Below are positions 1-5,173 of a stretch of DNA of 5,173 nt, one piece after another (within the stretch, counting starts at the first letter, position 1; each line of letters starts with the position of its first letter). The position numbers and the translations under genes were made by a program. The stretch is taken from the NCBI GenBank assembly GCA_022600695.1, contig JAHZJY010000376.1, positions 1 through 5,173 on the forward strand. Reading direction: 5' to 3'. This DNA comes from Actinomycetes bacterium. GTDB taxonomy: Bacteria > Actinomycetota > Actinomycetes > Mycobacteriales > Mycobacteriaceae. The notes beneath the pieces were generated by a model. It was not told the DNA's origin. It made no database searches and worked only from the letters and a program-made list of their open reading frames with translations.

Positions 1-1401
1 CAGGTTGACCGTAGGCGGAACCGTTCCGGTGACGGTGGTCAGGCCCTCGATGATGTAGTCGGCCCCGATCCCGTACTGCGAGGCCGCCACCGTCAGCGCG
101 GTCGGCGGCATCCGGCTGGCAAGCTCGGCGAAGGTGGTGTTACACGAGTTGGCGAACGCCTTGGCCATCGGAACCACACCGAGGTCGAACCGGTTGTAGT
201 TCGGGACGACCCGATCACCGATCTCCATCTCCCCCGGGCAGGCCAGCAGCGTGCTGGGCGTGGCCATATCGCGTCCCATCGCCGCACCCGCCGTGACGAT
301 CTTGAACGTCGACCCCGGCGGATACAGGCCGGTGGTGGCCGCGGGACCGTCGGCATTCGCGGCGCCGTTCTGGGCCACCGCGAGAATTTCGCCGCTCGAG
401 GGTTTGATCACCACCATCATGGCCTTGCGCCACTGACTGTCCACAGCGTGCTGGGCCGCGTTCTGGACCAGACGGTCCAGGGTCAGCGACACCGACGGCG
501 CCGGCGTGGGCGGAACCTCGGCCAAGACGTCCACGTCAGCACTGTTCTGATTGACGCTGACCACCCGCCAGCCGGCCTCGCCATCCAATTGGTCGAGGAC
601 GGCTTTTTTCACCTCGCTGACGATCGCCGGGGCGAAAGTGTCGTCGGTCGCCAGCATTTCGGCTTGCGGGGTCACCACGACCCCGGGCAGCGAGTCCAGT
701 GCCTCGGCGACTTTGTCGTGGTCGGACGTCCGCAGTGTGATGAGATCCAGCGGCCCATTGGCCGAGCTGGCCTGTTCGGCCAGTCGCTGCGGCGTCATTG
801 TGTCGTCGAACTGCCGCAGCGCATCGGCGACCACCCGGGCGCTCGACATCAAGTCGGCACCGGCTCGAGCGGCGTCGAGTTGATAGCGATAGAGCCGGCC
901 CGGCACGAGGACCTCGGTGCCGCCCAGTTCATTGACTGAAGCCCGTCGCGGTGGGTCGGAACGCAATTCGACGGTCTGGTTGTCGCCGAGTTTCGGGTGC
1001 AGTGCGCTTGAACTCCAGCGGACCCGCCAACGGCCTTCGTCGCGGACCATGTTGAGAACGCCGTCGTAGGTCCAGTTGCGGTTCTTGGGCAGCTCCCAGG
1101 TGAAACGGTAGTTCACGCTGCCGGTGTCCTCGGTGTACCGCGAACCGAGAATCTGTGCGTCCAGGTGGGTGGCCTGCAGCCCCGACCACGCCTCGTTGAG
1201 GGCAGCGTGGGCTTCGGTCGGCTGATCGCTGAGTTGGGCGGCCGCGCCCGTGTCGCCACGGCCCAGACCGGCGAAGAACTCGGCGGCGGCCGGCCCCGGA
1301 CCGTCCGGTCGGGGTGTGCAGGCCGACACCGCGGCAATCGCCGACGCGGCCGACAGAATCAGGCCTGTGACTCGTGTTGCTATTGAGGTGCTAGTTGCCA
1401 T
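1..1401 (-). CDS. Class B penicillin-binding lipoprotein (PBP-lipo, Rv2864c-like), 3' end outside window
   Basis: A D,D-transpeptidase that would cross-link peptidoglycan outside the membrane. From the ATG at 1401 the frame is open for 467 codons to the window edge. Residues 10-28 form a lipoprotein signal: R10, a hydrophobic stretch, then the lipobox V25-S26-A27-C28. Residues about 40-150 (FFAGLGRGD...) resemble the NTF2-like MecA N-terminal domain, and about 150-320 the PBP dimer domain. The transpeptidase domain begins near 335 (GEILAVAQNG) and has the catalytic S364-T-F-K367 after YPPG, and S419-C-N421 as the SxN motif 55 residues later, a normal class B spacing. The KTG motif should lie beyond the edge; the M. 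tuberculosis protein is about 600 residues (memory). No Shine-Dalgarno precedes the start, but a -10 box fits a leaderless mRNA. It follows a 158-bp gap, so it is probably transcribed separately from the genes upstream. The family assignment is secure; the substrate role is inferred from the family. Confidence 0.93.
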   Translation of the reverse strand, partial: MATSTSIATRVTGLILSAASAIAAVSACTPRPDGPGPAAAEFFAGLGRGDTGAAAQLSDQPTEAHAALNEAWSGLQATHLDAQILGSRYTEDTGSVNYRFTWELPKNRNWTYDGVLNMVRDEGRWRVRWSSSALHPKLGDNQTVELRSDPPRRASVNELGGTEVLVPGRLYRYQLDAARAGADLMSSARVVADALRQFDDTMTPQRLAEQASSANGPLDLITLRTSDHDKVAEALDSLPGVVVTPQAEMLATDDTFAPAIVSEVKKAVLDQLDGEAGWRVVSVNQNSADVDVLAEVPPTPAPSVSLTLDRLVQNAAQHAVDSQWRKAMMVVIKPSSGEILAVAQNGAANADGPAATTGLYPPGSTFKIVTAGAAMGRDMATPSTLLACPGEMEIGDRVVPNYNRFDLGVVPMAKAFANSCNTTFAELASRMPPTALTVAASQYGIGADYIIEGLTTVTGTVPPTVNL

Positions 1402-1409
1402 TGGGGCAA

Positions 1410-1415
1410 ATGTTA
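1410..1415 (-). promoter_or_regulatory. Candidate -10 box for a leaderless mRNA of the PBP lipoprotein gene
   Basis: On the minus strand the hexamer TAACAT fits the mycobacterial SigA -10 consensus TANNNT. Its last base is nine positions before the A of the ATG at 1401, so transcription starting 7-9 bases downstream would begin at or next to the start codon. The bases between (TTGCCCCA) hold no Shine-Dalgarno, which agrees with leaderless translation, common in mycobacteria. I see no convincing -35 hexamer at the usual distance and no TGN extension. The call rests on the motif and its position only. Confidence 0.5.
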
Positions 1416-1441
1416 TGAGTTTGTCATCACAATACGAGTTA

Positions 1442-1474
1442 GGCGCACCGCACAGCTATCGGCGAGCGTGCGCC
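1442..1474. repeat. Inverted repeat just upstream of the PBP lipoprotein promoter
   Basis: The arms GGCGCAC (1442-1448) and GTGCGCC (1468-1474) are exact reverse complements, separated by 19 bases. Read from the PBP gene they end about 27 bases upstream of the -10 box, abutting the -35 region. This could be an operator, part of a terminator for the gene before, or chance in GC-rich DNA. No known operator is recognised. Confidence 0.4.
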
Positions 1475-1492
1475 GAAGTCTCGTTGACAGCG

Positions 1493-1513
1493 GCGTGTCG
1501 CGAGCCGACACGC
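1493..1513 (-). terminator. GC-rich hairpin, possible terminator of the ispG-acetyltransferase unit
   Basis: On the minus strand GCGTGTCG and CGACACGC pair perfectly over 8 bp around a five-base loop (GCTCG). It lies about 47 bases downstream of the acetyltransferase stop and about 90 bases upstream of the next start. No T-tract follows. Tract-less hairpins have been proposed as terminators in mycobacteria, where intrinsic terminators are weak, so this is a candidate only. It could instead be a protein-binding site. Confidence 0.35.
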
Positions 1514-1548
1514 ACGGTCGCGGAAAAGGTCCACCGGTCTGGGTCAGG

Positions 1549-1559
1549 CCCCGTTGGGG
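1549..1559 (-). repeat. Small stem-loop abutting the acetyltransferase stop codon
   Basis: CCCC and GGGG arms flank a three-base loop (AAC on the minus strand), starting on the base after the TGA at 1562-1560. Four G-C pairs are modest and no T-run follows. It might protect the mRNA 3' end or form part of a compound terminator with the hairpin at 1493-1513. Confidence 0.3.
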
Positions 1560-2414
1560 TCAGTCCAGAAGGACTGTGGCGAAGGTGCCGACTTCGCGAA
1601 AGCCCACCCGGGCGTAGGCGGATCGGGCGATGGAGTTGTAGTTGTTGACGTAGAGGCTGGCGATACGGCCACCGTGAACGACCGCCGTCGCTACCGACGC
1701 GGTGCCCGCCGTGCCGAGCCCGCGGCCGCGCCACTCCGGGTGCACCCACACCCCCTGGATCTGCGCGACGGCCGGAGACTGCGAGCCGATCTCCGCCTTG
1801 AAGACCACCTGACCGCGCTCGAACCGCGCGAAGGCCCGGCCGGCGGCAATCAAGTTGGCGACCCGGCGGCGATACCCGCGTCCACCGTCACCGGCCCGGG
1901 GGTCGACACCCACCTCGCCGATGAACATATCGATCGCGGCGACCAGGTAGGCGTCCAGTTCGTCGACGCGGACCCGACGGACACCCGGATCCGACGCGGA
2001 GCGCGGTCGTGAGTGCAACGCCATCAACGGCTGCCGGTCCCGCACATCCCGTGCCGGACCCCAACCATCCTGCAGCCGATCCCACATCGGCAGCACCAGA
2101 TCAGCCGGCCCGACCAGCGAGGAACACCGGCGTGTCGAACTCAACGCCAGGTCGGCGAAAGCTCTCAGGTCAGTGGGCCCGCCACGCAGCGGAATCAGGT
2201 TGGCCCCCGAGAAGCACAGCGAGTCCACCAGGGGCCGCCGTGTCCACAACTCGCCGCCGATGGCCGCGGGGTCGGCACCATTGTCTGCAACGCGGGCCGC
2301 GACCATACAACCGGCCACCGGATCATCGGCTAGGACCTGAGTAACCGCCGCTGCATCTCGGACCACCGAGACCCGCCGGCCGTCGACCGGGCGGAACAGC
2401 GACGGTGCCGACAT
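1560..2414 (-). CDS. GNAT-family N-acetyltransferase with DUF4081-like N-terminal half (Rv2867c-like)
   Basis: A 284-residue protein, similar in length to M. tuberculosis Rv2867c (memory). The C-terminal half, about residues 135-284, is a GNAT fold: motif A reads QIQGVWVHPEW-R229-GRGLG-T, the acetyl-CoA pyrophosphate-binding loop, and motif B reads LYVNNYNSIARSAYARVGF (about 255-272), as in enzymes that acetylate small molecules or N-termini. The N-terminal half (ADDPVAGCMVAARV near residues 29-42, then the GELWT and CFSGANLIPLRG region) fits the actinobacterial DUF4081 domain that accompanies this GNAT class. No signal peptide or membrane segment is seen, so it is cytoplasmic. The ATG at 2414 is backed by AGAAGGA six bases upstream. 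It lies 57 bp after ispG with no TANNNT box in the gap, so co-transcription is likely. The substrate is unknown and context does not decide it. Confidence 0.9.
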   Translation of the reverse strand: MSAPSLFRPVDGRRVSVVRDAAAVTQVLADDPVAGCMVAARVADNGADPAAIGGELWTRRPLVDSLCFSGANLIPLRGGPTDLRAFADLALSSTRRCSSLVGPADLVLPMWDRLQDGWGPARDVRDRQPLMALHSRPRSASDPGVRRVRVDELDAYLVAAIDMFIGEVGVDPRAGDGGRGYRRRVANLIAAGRAFARFERGQVVFKAEIGSQSPAVAQIQGVWVHPEWRGRGLGTAGTASVATAVVHGGRIASLYVNNYNSIARSAYARVGFREVGTFATVLLD

Positions 2415-2420
2415 GGGTGT

Positions 2421-2427
2421 TCCTTCT
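2421..2427 (-). promoter_or_regulatory. Ribosome binding site of the acetyltransferase gene, next to a short stem-loop
   Basis: AGAAGGA on the minus strand, six bases before the ATG at 2414, fixes that start. Overlapping its first base is a possible 5-bp hairpin, TGAGG/CCTCA with an eight-base loop (2427-2444). The rest of the 57-bp gap holds an 8-bp palindrome CACCGGTG (2443-2450) and no promoter-like hexamer. Confidence 0.7.
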
Positions 2428-2471
2428 GAGGATTCGACCCCTCACCGGTGGCGATCCGATGGGGTGGTCTC

Positions 2472-3662
2472 TCAGCTTACGGTGACCACCGGCGAACCGC
2501 CCGCACCATCGTTCGAGTCGTTTTGCGTCCCACCCAGTTCCTCGGCGAGCCGCAGCGCCTCCTCGATCAGGGTCTCGACGATTTTGGCCTCCGGCACTGT
2601 CTTGATCACCTCGCCCTTGACGAAGATCTGACCCTTGCCGTTACCCGATGCCACCCCCAGGTCGGCTTCCCGGGCCTCTCCCGGACCGTTGACGACGCAG
2701 CCCATGACCGCCACCCGTAGCGGCACGTCGAGGCCCTCCAGCCCGGCGGTGACTTCATCGGCCAGGGTGTAGACATCGACCTGCGCGCGTCCACACGAGG
2801 GACACGAGACGATTTCCAGGGTCCGCGGACGGAGGTTGAGCGACTCCAGGATCTGGTTGCCGACTTTGACCTCTTCGACCGGGGGCGCCGACAGCGATAC
2901 CCGAATGGTGTCACCGATGCCGCGGGAGAGCAGTGCACCGAACGCGACGGCGGACTTGATGGTGCCCTGGAATGCCGGTCCGGCCTCGGTCACCCCGAGA
3001 TGCAGCGGGTAGTCGCACTGTTCGGCCAGCAGCTGATAAGCCGCCACCATCACGACCGGGTCGTTGTGCTTGACACTGATTTTGATATTGCCGAACCCGT
3101 GGTCCTCGAACAACGACGCCTCCCACAATGCCGATTCGACCAGCGCCTCCGGGGTGGCTTTGCCGTACTTCTCCATCATCCGCTTGTCCAGTGAGCCGGC
3201 GTTGACACCGATCCGGATCGGGATATCGGCCGCAGCGGCGGCCTTGGCCACCTCGGCGACCCGTCCGTCGAACTCCTTGATATTGCCCGGGTTCACCCGC
3301 ACCGCTGCGCAGCCGGCGTCGATAGCAGCGAAGATGTACTTGGGCTGAAAATGGATGTCGGCGATCACCGGGATCTGGCTTTTACGGGCGATCTCGGCAA
3401 GCGCGTCGGCATCCTCCTGTCGGGGGCAGGCCACCCGCACGATGTCGCAGCCGGAGGCGGTCAGTTCCGCGATCTGCTGAAGCGTGGAGTTGATGTCGTG
3501 GGTCTTGGTGGTGCACATCGACTGAACCGAAATCGGATAGTCGCTGCCGACGCCGACATTGCGAACCATGAGCTGACGGGTTTTGCGCCGCGGCGCAAGC
3601 GTGGGCGGCGGCGCGGCCGGCATTCCGAGGCCGATTGCGGGCCCTGTTGCGGCTGTGGTCAT
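2472..3662 (-). CDS. ispG: 4-hydroxy-3-methylbut-2-en-1-yl diphosphate synthase (IspG/GcpE)
   Basis: The penultimate MEP-pathway enzyme, which reductively converts methylerythritol cyclodiphosphate to HMBPP using a [4Fe-4S] cluster; cytoplasmic. From the chosen start the protein has 396 residues. Residues about 30-275 form the TIM barrel, with family stretches such as [45 protein letters not shown] and LGVTEAGP. The C-terminal cluster domain has C287-P-S-C290 and C322-VVNGPGE329, the three cysteine ligands and the glutamate fourth ligand. The tail (about 377-396) is polar and ends PVVTVS. An ATG at 3668 is in frame, but AGGAG touches it directly; the same AGGAG is six bases before the ATG at 3662, which I take as the start. 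rip1 stops nine bases upstream, so coupling is likely. dxr of the same pathway is two genes upstream. Confidence 0.97.
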   Translation of the reverse strand: MTTAATGPAIGLGMPAAPPPTLAPRRKTRQLMVRNVGVGSDYPISVQSMCTTKTHDINSTLQQIAELTASGCDIVRVACPRQEDADALAEIARKSQIPVIADIHFQPKYIFAAIDAGCAAVRVNPGNIKEFDGRVAEVAKAAAAADIPIRIGVNAGSLDKRMMEKYGKATPEALVESALWEASLFEDHGFGNIKISVKHNDPVVMVAAYQLLAEQCDYPLHLGVTEAGPAFQGTIKSAVAFGALLSRGIGDTIRVSLSAPPVEEVKVGNQILESLNLRPRTLEIVSCPSCGRAQVDVYTLADEVTAGLEGLDVPLRVAVMGCVVNGPGEAREADLGVASGNGKGQIFVKGEVIKTVPEAKIVETLIEEALRLAEELGGTQNDSNDGAGGSPVVTVS

Positions 3663-3668
3663 GCGCAT

Positions 3669-3673
3669 CTCCT
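3669..3673 (-). promoter_or_regulatory. Ribosome binding site of ispG, overlapping the rip1 stop codon
   Basis: AGGAG on the minus strand shares its first two bases with the rip1 TAG (3674-3672). It is six bases from the ATG at 3662 and zero bases from the in-frame ATG at 3668, so it selects the second methionine. The overlap implies that ribosomes ending rip1 sit on the ispG initiation site. Confidence 0.75.
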
Positions 3674-4913
3674 ACTGGAACAACCTGATCGGGTTGACCA
3701 GGTCGGCGGTCACGGTCAGCGCCATATACCCGACCACCACGACGAGAACCACGTAGGTGGGGGCAAGCAGTTTGTTGTAGTCCACCGGCGCCGCGGGCAT
3801 CAGCCCGCGGAGCGAGCGAAGCATATTGCGGAGCTTCTCGTAGACCGCCACCGCGATATGACCACCGTCGAACGGAAGCAGCGGCACCAGGTTGATGGCC
3901 CCGAGCACGAAGTTGAGTTGCGCCAGGAAGAACCAGAATGCCACCCACAGTCCGTGGTCGACGGTATCGCCGCCGATGATGCTGGCACCCACAACGCTGA
4001 TCGGGGTTTCCGGATCGCGCTCGCCACCACCGATCGCGTTGACGAGTGCGCCGACCTTGGTCGGAATCTTAGCCAGGGACTTGCCGAGTTCCACGGCCAG
4101 GTCGCCGGTGAACGCGAAGGTGCCGGGGACCGCCGACAGCACGTTGTATTGCGTCGGCCCGAACTGCGCCGCGGTGATACCGATAGCGCCGACGTCGGAG
4201 GGACCGGTGGCCTCACCACCATCGGCGGGCGCGAGCCAGCGCGTGGTGCTGGAAACATCGATGACGGTCTCGACGGTTGCCGCCCGCCCGTCCTGGGTGC
4301 GTTCCACGACGACCGGGGTGGGTCCCGAGGACTTCTGCACCGCCGCGACCAACTGCTCGAACGTGTTCACCTTCGTGCTGCCGACCTGCACCACCACGTC
4401 GCCGGGCTGTAGGCCGGCCCGGGCAGCCGGGCCGGAGCCGGTACAGGTACCGAGTTGGCCCTTGGTGACCTCGGGTTTGACACAGGTGGTTTCACCCACG
4501 ATCGCGGTGGTCGGCGGGTGCAGGTTGGGCAGGCCCCACACCACGGCGATGCCGTAGATCAGCACGAGACCGATGATGAAGTTCATGGCCGGGCCGGCGA
4601 ACAGGACCGCGACCCGCTTCCACGTCTTTTGCCTATACATCGCGTAGCGCTCGTCCTCGGGCCGAAGCTGGTCAGCCGGCGTCATCCCCGCGATATCGCA
4701 GAAGCCGCCCAGCGGAACCGCCTTGAGGCCGTACTCGGTGCTGCCGAGTTTGTTCGCCCGCGTCGTCGACCAGAGCGTTGGGCCGAAGCCGACGAAATAC
4801 CGACGCACCTTCATCCCGGTGGCGCGGGCAACCCACATATGGCCGCATTCGTGCAACGCCACCGAGATGAGGATGGCGAGCGCGAACAGCACAATGCCCA
4901 CGACAAACATCAT
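3672..4913 (-). CDS. rip1: Site-2 intramembrane zinc metalloprotease Rip1 (RseP/M50 family)
   Basis: It cleaves proteins inside the membrane. In M. tuberculosis, Rip1 releases sigma factors by cutting anti-sigma factors (RskA, RslA, RsmA) and also cuts PBP3 (literature, memory). The 413-residue product has a first membrane segment (3-20) running into the zinc motif H21-E22-C-G-H25, FAGPAMN (105-111) opening a second segment to about 127, one PDZ domain (about 135-210; [17 protein letters not shown] at 161-177), a third segment (about 322-346) leading to the zinc ligand D349 in LPFDGGH, and a last segment (about 384-405). The start MMFV (4913) matches the M. tuberculosis N-terminus as I recall it. 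An in-frame ATG at 4958 would add 15 unusual residues inside dxr and has no ribosome binding site. No Shine-Dalgarno stands at normal distance before 4913; dxr ends 10 bp upstream, suggesting coupled translation. Ends TAG, nine bases before ispG. Confidence 0.96.
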   Translation of the reverse strand: MMFVVGIVLFALAILISVALHECGHMWVARATGMKVRRYFVGFGPTLWSTTRANKLGSTEYGLKAVPLGGFCDIAGMTPADQLRPEDERYAMYRQKTWKRVAVLFAGPAMNFIIGLVLIYGIAVVWGLPNLHPPTTAIVGETTCVKPEVTKGQLGTCTGSGPAARAGLQPGDVVVQVGSTKVNTFEQLVAAVQKSSGPTPVVVERTQDGRAATVETVIDVSSTTRWLAPADGGEATGPSDVGAIGITAAQFGPTQYNVLSAVPGTFAFTGDLAVELGKSLAKIPTKVGALVNAIGGGERDPETPISVVGASIIGGDTVDHGLWVAFWFFLAQLNFVLGAINLVPLLPFDGGHIAVAVYEKLRNMLRSLRGLMPAAPVDYNKLLAPTYVVLVVVVGYMALTVTADLVNPIRLFQ

Positions 4914-4927
4914 GAGTCGACCATCAT
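4910..4927 (-). other. Five-codon reading frame bridging dxr and rip1 (possible coupling peptide)
   Basis: ATG ATG GTC GAC TCA TGA encodes MMVDS. Its first ATG overlaps the dxr TGA as ATGA (4927-4924), and its own TGA overlaps the rip1 ATG as ATGA (4913-4910). The strong AGGAGG at 4946-4941 is 13 bases before it and 27 bases before rip1. Ribosomes ending dxr could re-initiate here, then again on rip1. Such a short frame can easily occur by chance, and no translation evidence exists in the sequence beyond the arrangement. Confidence 0.3.
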
Positions 4928-5173
4928 CGCTGTGCAGTGACCTCCTGTGCCGCACCATCCACTATGCGGCGGGCGCGCAGGCGGGCCCACCGCTGGGCTT
5001 CGAGTATTTCCTCCACGGTAACCGGTTCGGCTGTCCACTGGTCGGCGGCCTGCAGCACGTCAGCGATTGTCCCGACAATCATCGGGAACGGGATACGCCC
5101 GGCCAGGAAGGCCGCGGCGGCCTCTTCGTTGGCAGCGTTGTAGACCGCGGTCAGGCATCCGCCGGTCTCCCCG
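4924..5173 (-). CDS. dxr: 1-deoxy-D-xylulose-5-phosphate reductoisomerase, C-terminal part
   Basis: DXR makes 2-C-methyl-D-erythritol 4-phosphate from DXP with NADPH, the committing MEP step and the fosmidomycin target; cytoplasmic. Only the last 82 residues are in the window. They start [23 protein letters not shown], the conserved DXR stretch opening the C-terminal helical domain, then [19 protein letters not shown] and [17 protein letters not shown], ending with TGA at 4926-4924. The catalytic and NADPH-binding parts lie outside. rip1 starts 10 bp downstream and ispG after that, the mycobacterial order. The last codons contain AGGAGG (4946-4941), which may serve translation initiation downstream. 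The assignment rests on the NAANEEA motif and the gene order. Confidence 0.95.
   Translation of the reverse strand, partial: GETGGCLTAVYNAANEEAAAAFLAGRIPFPMIVGTIADVLQAADQWTAEPVTVEEILEAQRWARLRARRIVDGAAQEVTAQR
4941..4946 (-). promoter_or_regulatory. Shine-Dalgarno-like AGGAGG inside the dxr 3' end
   Basis: A full AGGAGG on the minus strand spans dxr codons CAG-GAG-GTC. It is 13 bases from the ATG that overlaps the dxr stop (4927) and 27 from the rip1 ATG (4913), too far to serve rip1 in the standard way. It is the only strong ribosome-binding match near this junction. Confidence 0.5.

Larger units (their letters stand above)
1402..1559. other. Intergenic region between acetyltransferase and PBP lipoprotein; site of relFG in M. 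tuberculosis
   Basis: This is the longest gap in the window, and I see no credible gene in it. It holds the -10 box at 1410-1415, a 7-bp inverted repeat with 19-nt spacing (1442-1474), an 8-bp inverted repeat with 5-nt loop (1493-1513), and a small CCCC-AAC-GGGG hairpin (1549-1559) directly after the acetyltransferase stop. A run of four T on the minus strand (1524-1527) is too short and too poorly paired to be called an intrinsic terminator. In M. tuberculosis the relFG (Rv2865-Rv2866) toxin-antitoxin pair sits between the equivalents of these two genes (memory); no trace of it is visible here. Confidence 0.75.

Noticed and set aside
448..939. Plus-strand open frame of 163 codons
   Set aside because: Antisense to the penicillin-binding lipoprotein gene, whose frame is intact and carries its motifs. 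The composition looks like a shadow, and no ribosome binding site or family resemblance is seen.
2415..2471. Separate promoter or terminator between ispG and the acetyltransferase
   Set aside because: The 57 bp hold no TANNNT box and no T-run after a stem; only a weak 5-bp stem-loop and a ribosome binding site are visible.
3351..4412. Plus-strand open frame of 353 codons
   Set aside because: It lies antisense across ispG and rip1, both strongly supported. Its product is rich in Arg, His, Asp and Gly with no domain or membrane pattern, as expected for a shadow frame in GC-rich DNA.
3892..4557. Plus-strand open frame of 221 codons
   Set aside because: Antisense to rip1, low-complexity in Ser, Thr, Pro and Ala, with no recognisable motif.
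4914..4958. Upstream in-frame start for rip1 at 4958
   Set aside because: It would add [15 protein letters not shown] inside the dxr coding end, has no ribosome binding site, puts charged residues before the first membrane segment, and disagrees with the remembered Rip1 N-terminus MMFV.
1..5173. Mobile elements, CRISPR arrays, tRNA or rRNA
   Set aside because: No spaced direct repeats, no transposase-like frame, no terminal inverted repeats and no tRNA-like cloverleaf were noticed. Nearly all bases are covered by the five conserved genes.

Overview
The base composition is strongly GC-rich. All recognisable genes lie on the minus strand and match the mycobacterial block dxr - rip1 - ispG(gcpE) - GNAT acetyltransferase - penicillin-binding lipoprotein (Rv2870c to Rv2864c in M. 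tuberculosis, from memory). The proteins closely resemble the M. tuberculosis ones as I remember them, but the sequence is not that species. In M. tuberculosis the relFG toxin-antitoxin pair lies between the acetyltransferase and the penicillin-binding lipoprotein; here that spot is a 158-bp non-coding gap. This suggests Mycobacterium sensu lato outside the tuberculosis complex; I cannot name the species.

Layout in the direction of transcription (high to low coordinates): 5173-4924 is the last 82 codons of dxr, the committing enzyme of the MEP isoprenoid pathway. 4913-3672 is rip1, a membrane site-2 protease. 3662-2472 is ispG, the iron-sulfur enzyme of the same MEP pathway. 2414-1560 is a GNAT-family acetyltransferase. 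1401-1 is the first 467 codons of a class B penicillin-binding lipoprotein, cut by the window edge before its KTG motif. dxr, rip1 and ispG are spaced by 10 bp or less and look like one transcript. The acetyltransferase follows after 57 bp with its own ribosome binding site and no evident promoter, so it is probably co-transcribed. The penicillin-binding gene follows a 158-bp gap with inverted repeats and a good -10 box placed for a leaderless mRNA, so it is probably a separate unit.

Functionally, the block joins two MEP enzymes, which supply precursors for undecaprenyl/decaprenyl phosphate and hence cell-wall lipid carriers, with a protease that controls envelope stress signalling and a peptidoglycan transpeptidase. 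The conserved genes are not novel. The points worth a second look are at the junctions: a five-codon reading frame that bridges the dxr stop and the rip1 start by two ATGA overlaps, a corrected ispG start, the leaderless promoter of the penicillin-binding gene, and inverted repeats where relFG lies in M. tuberculosis. I saw no mobile element, CRISPR array, tRNA, rRNA or clearly new system.
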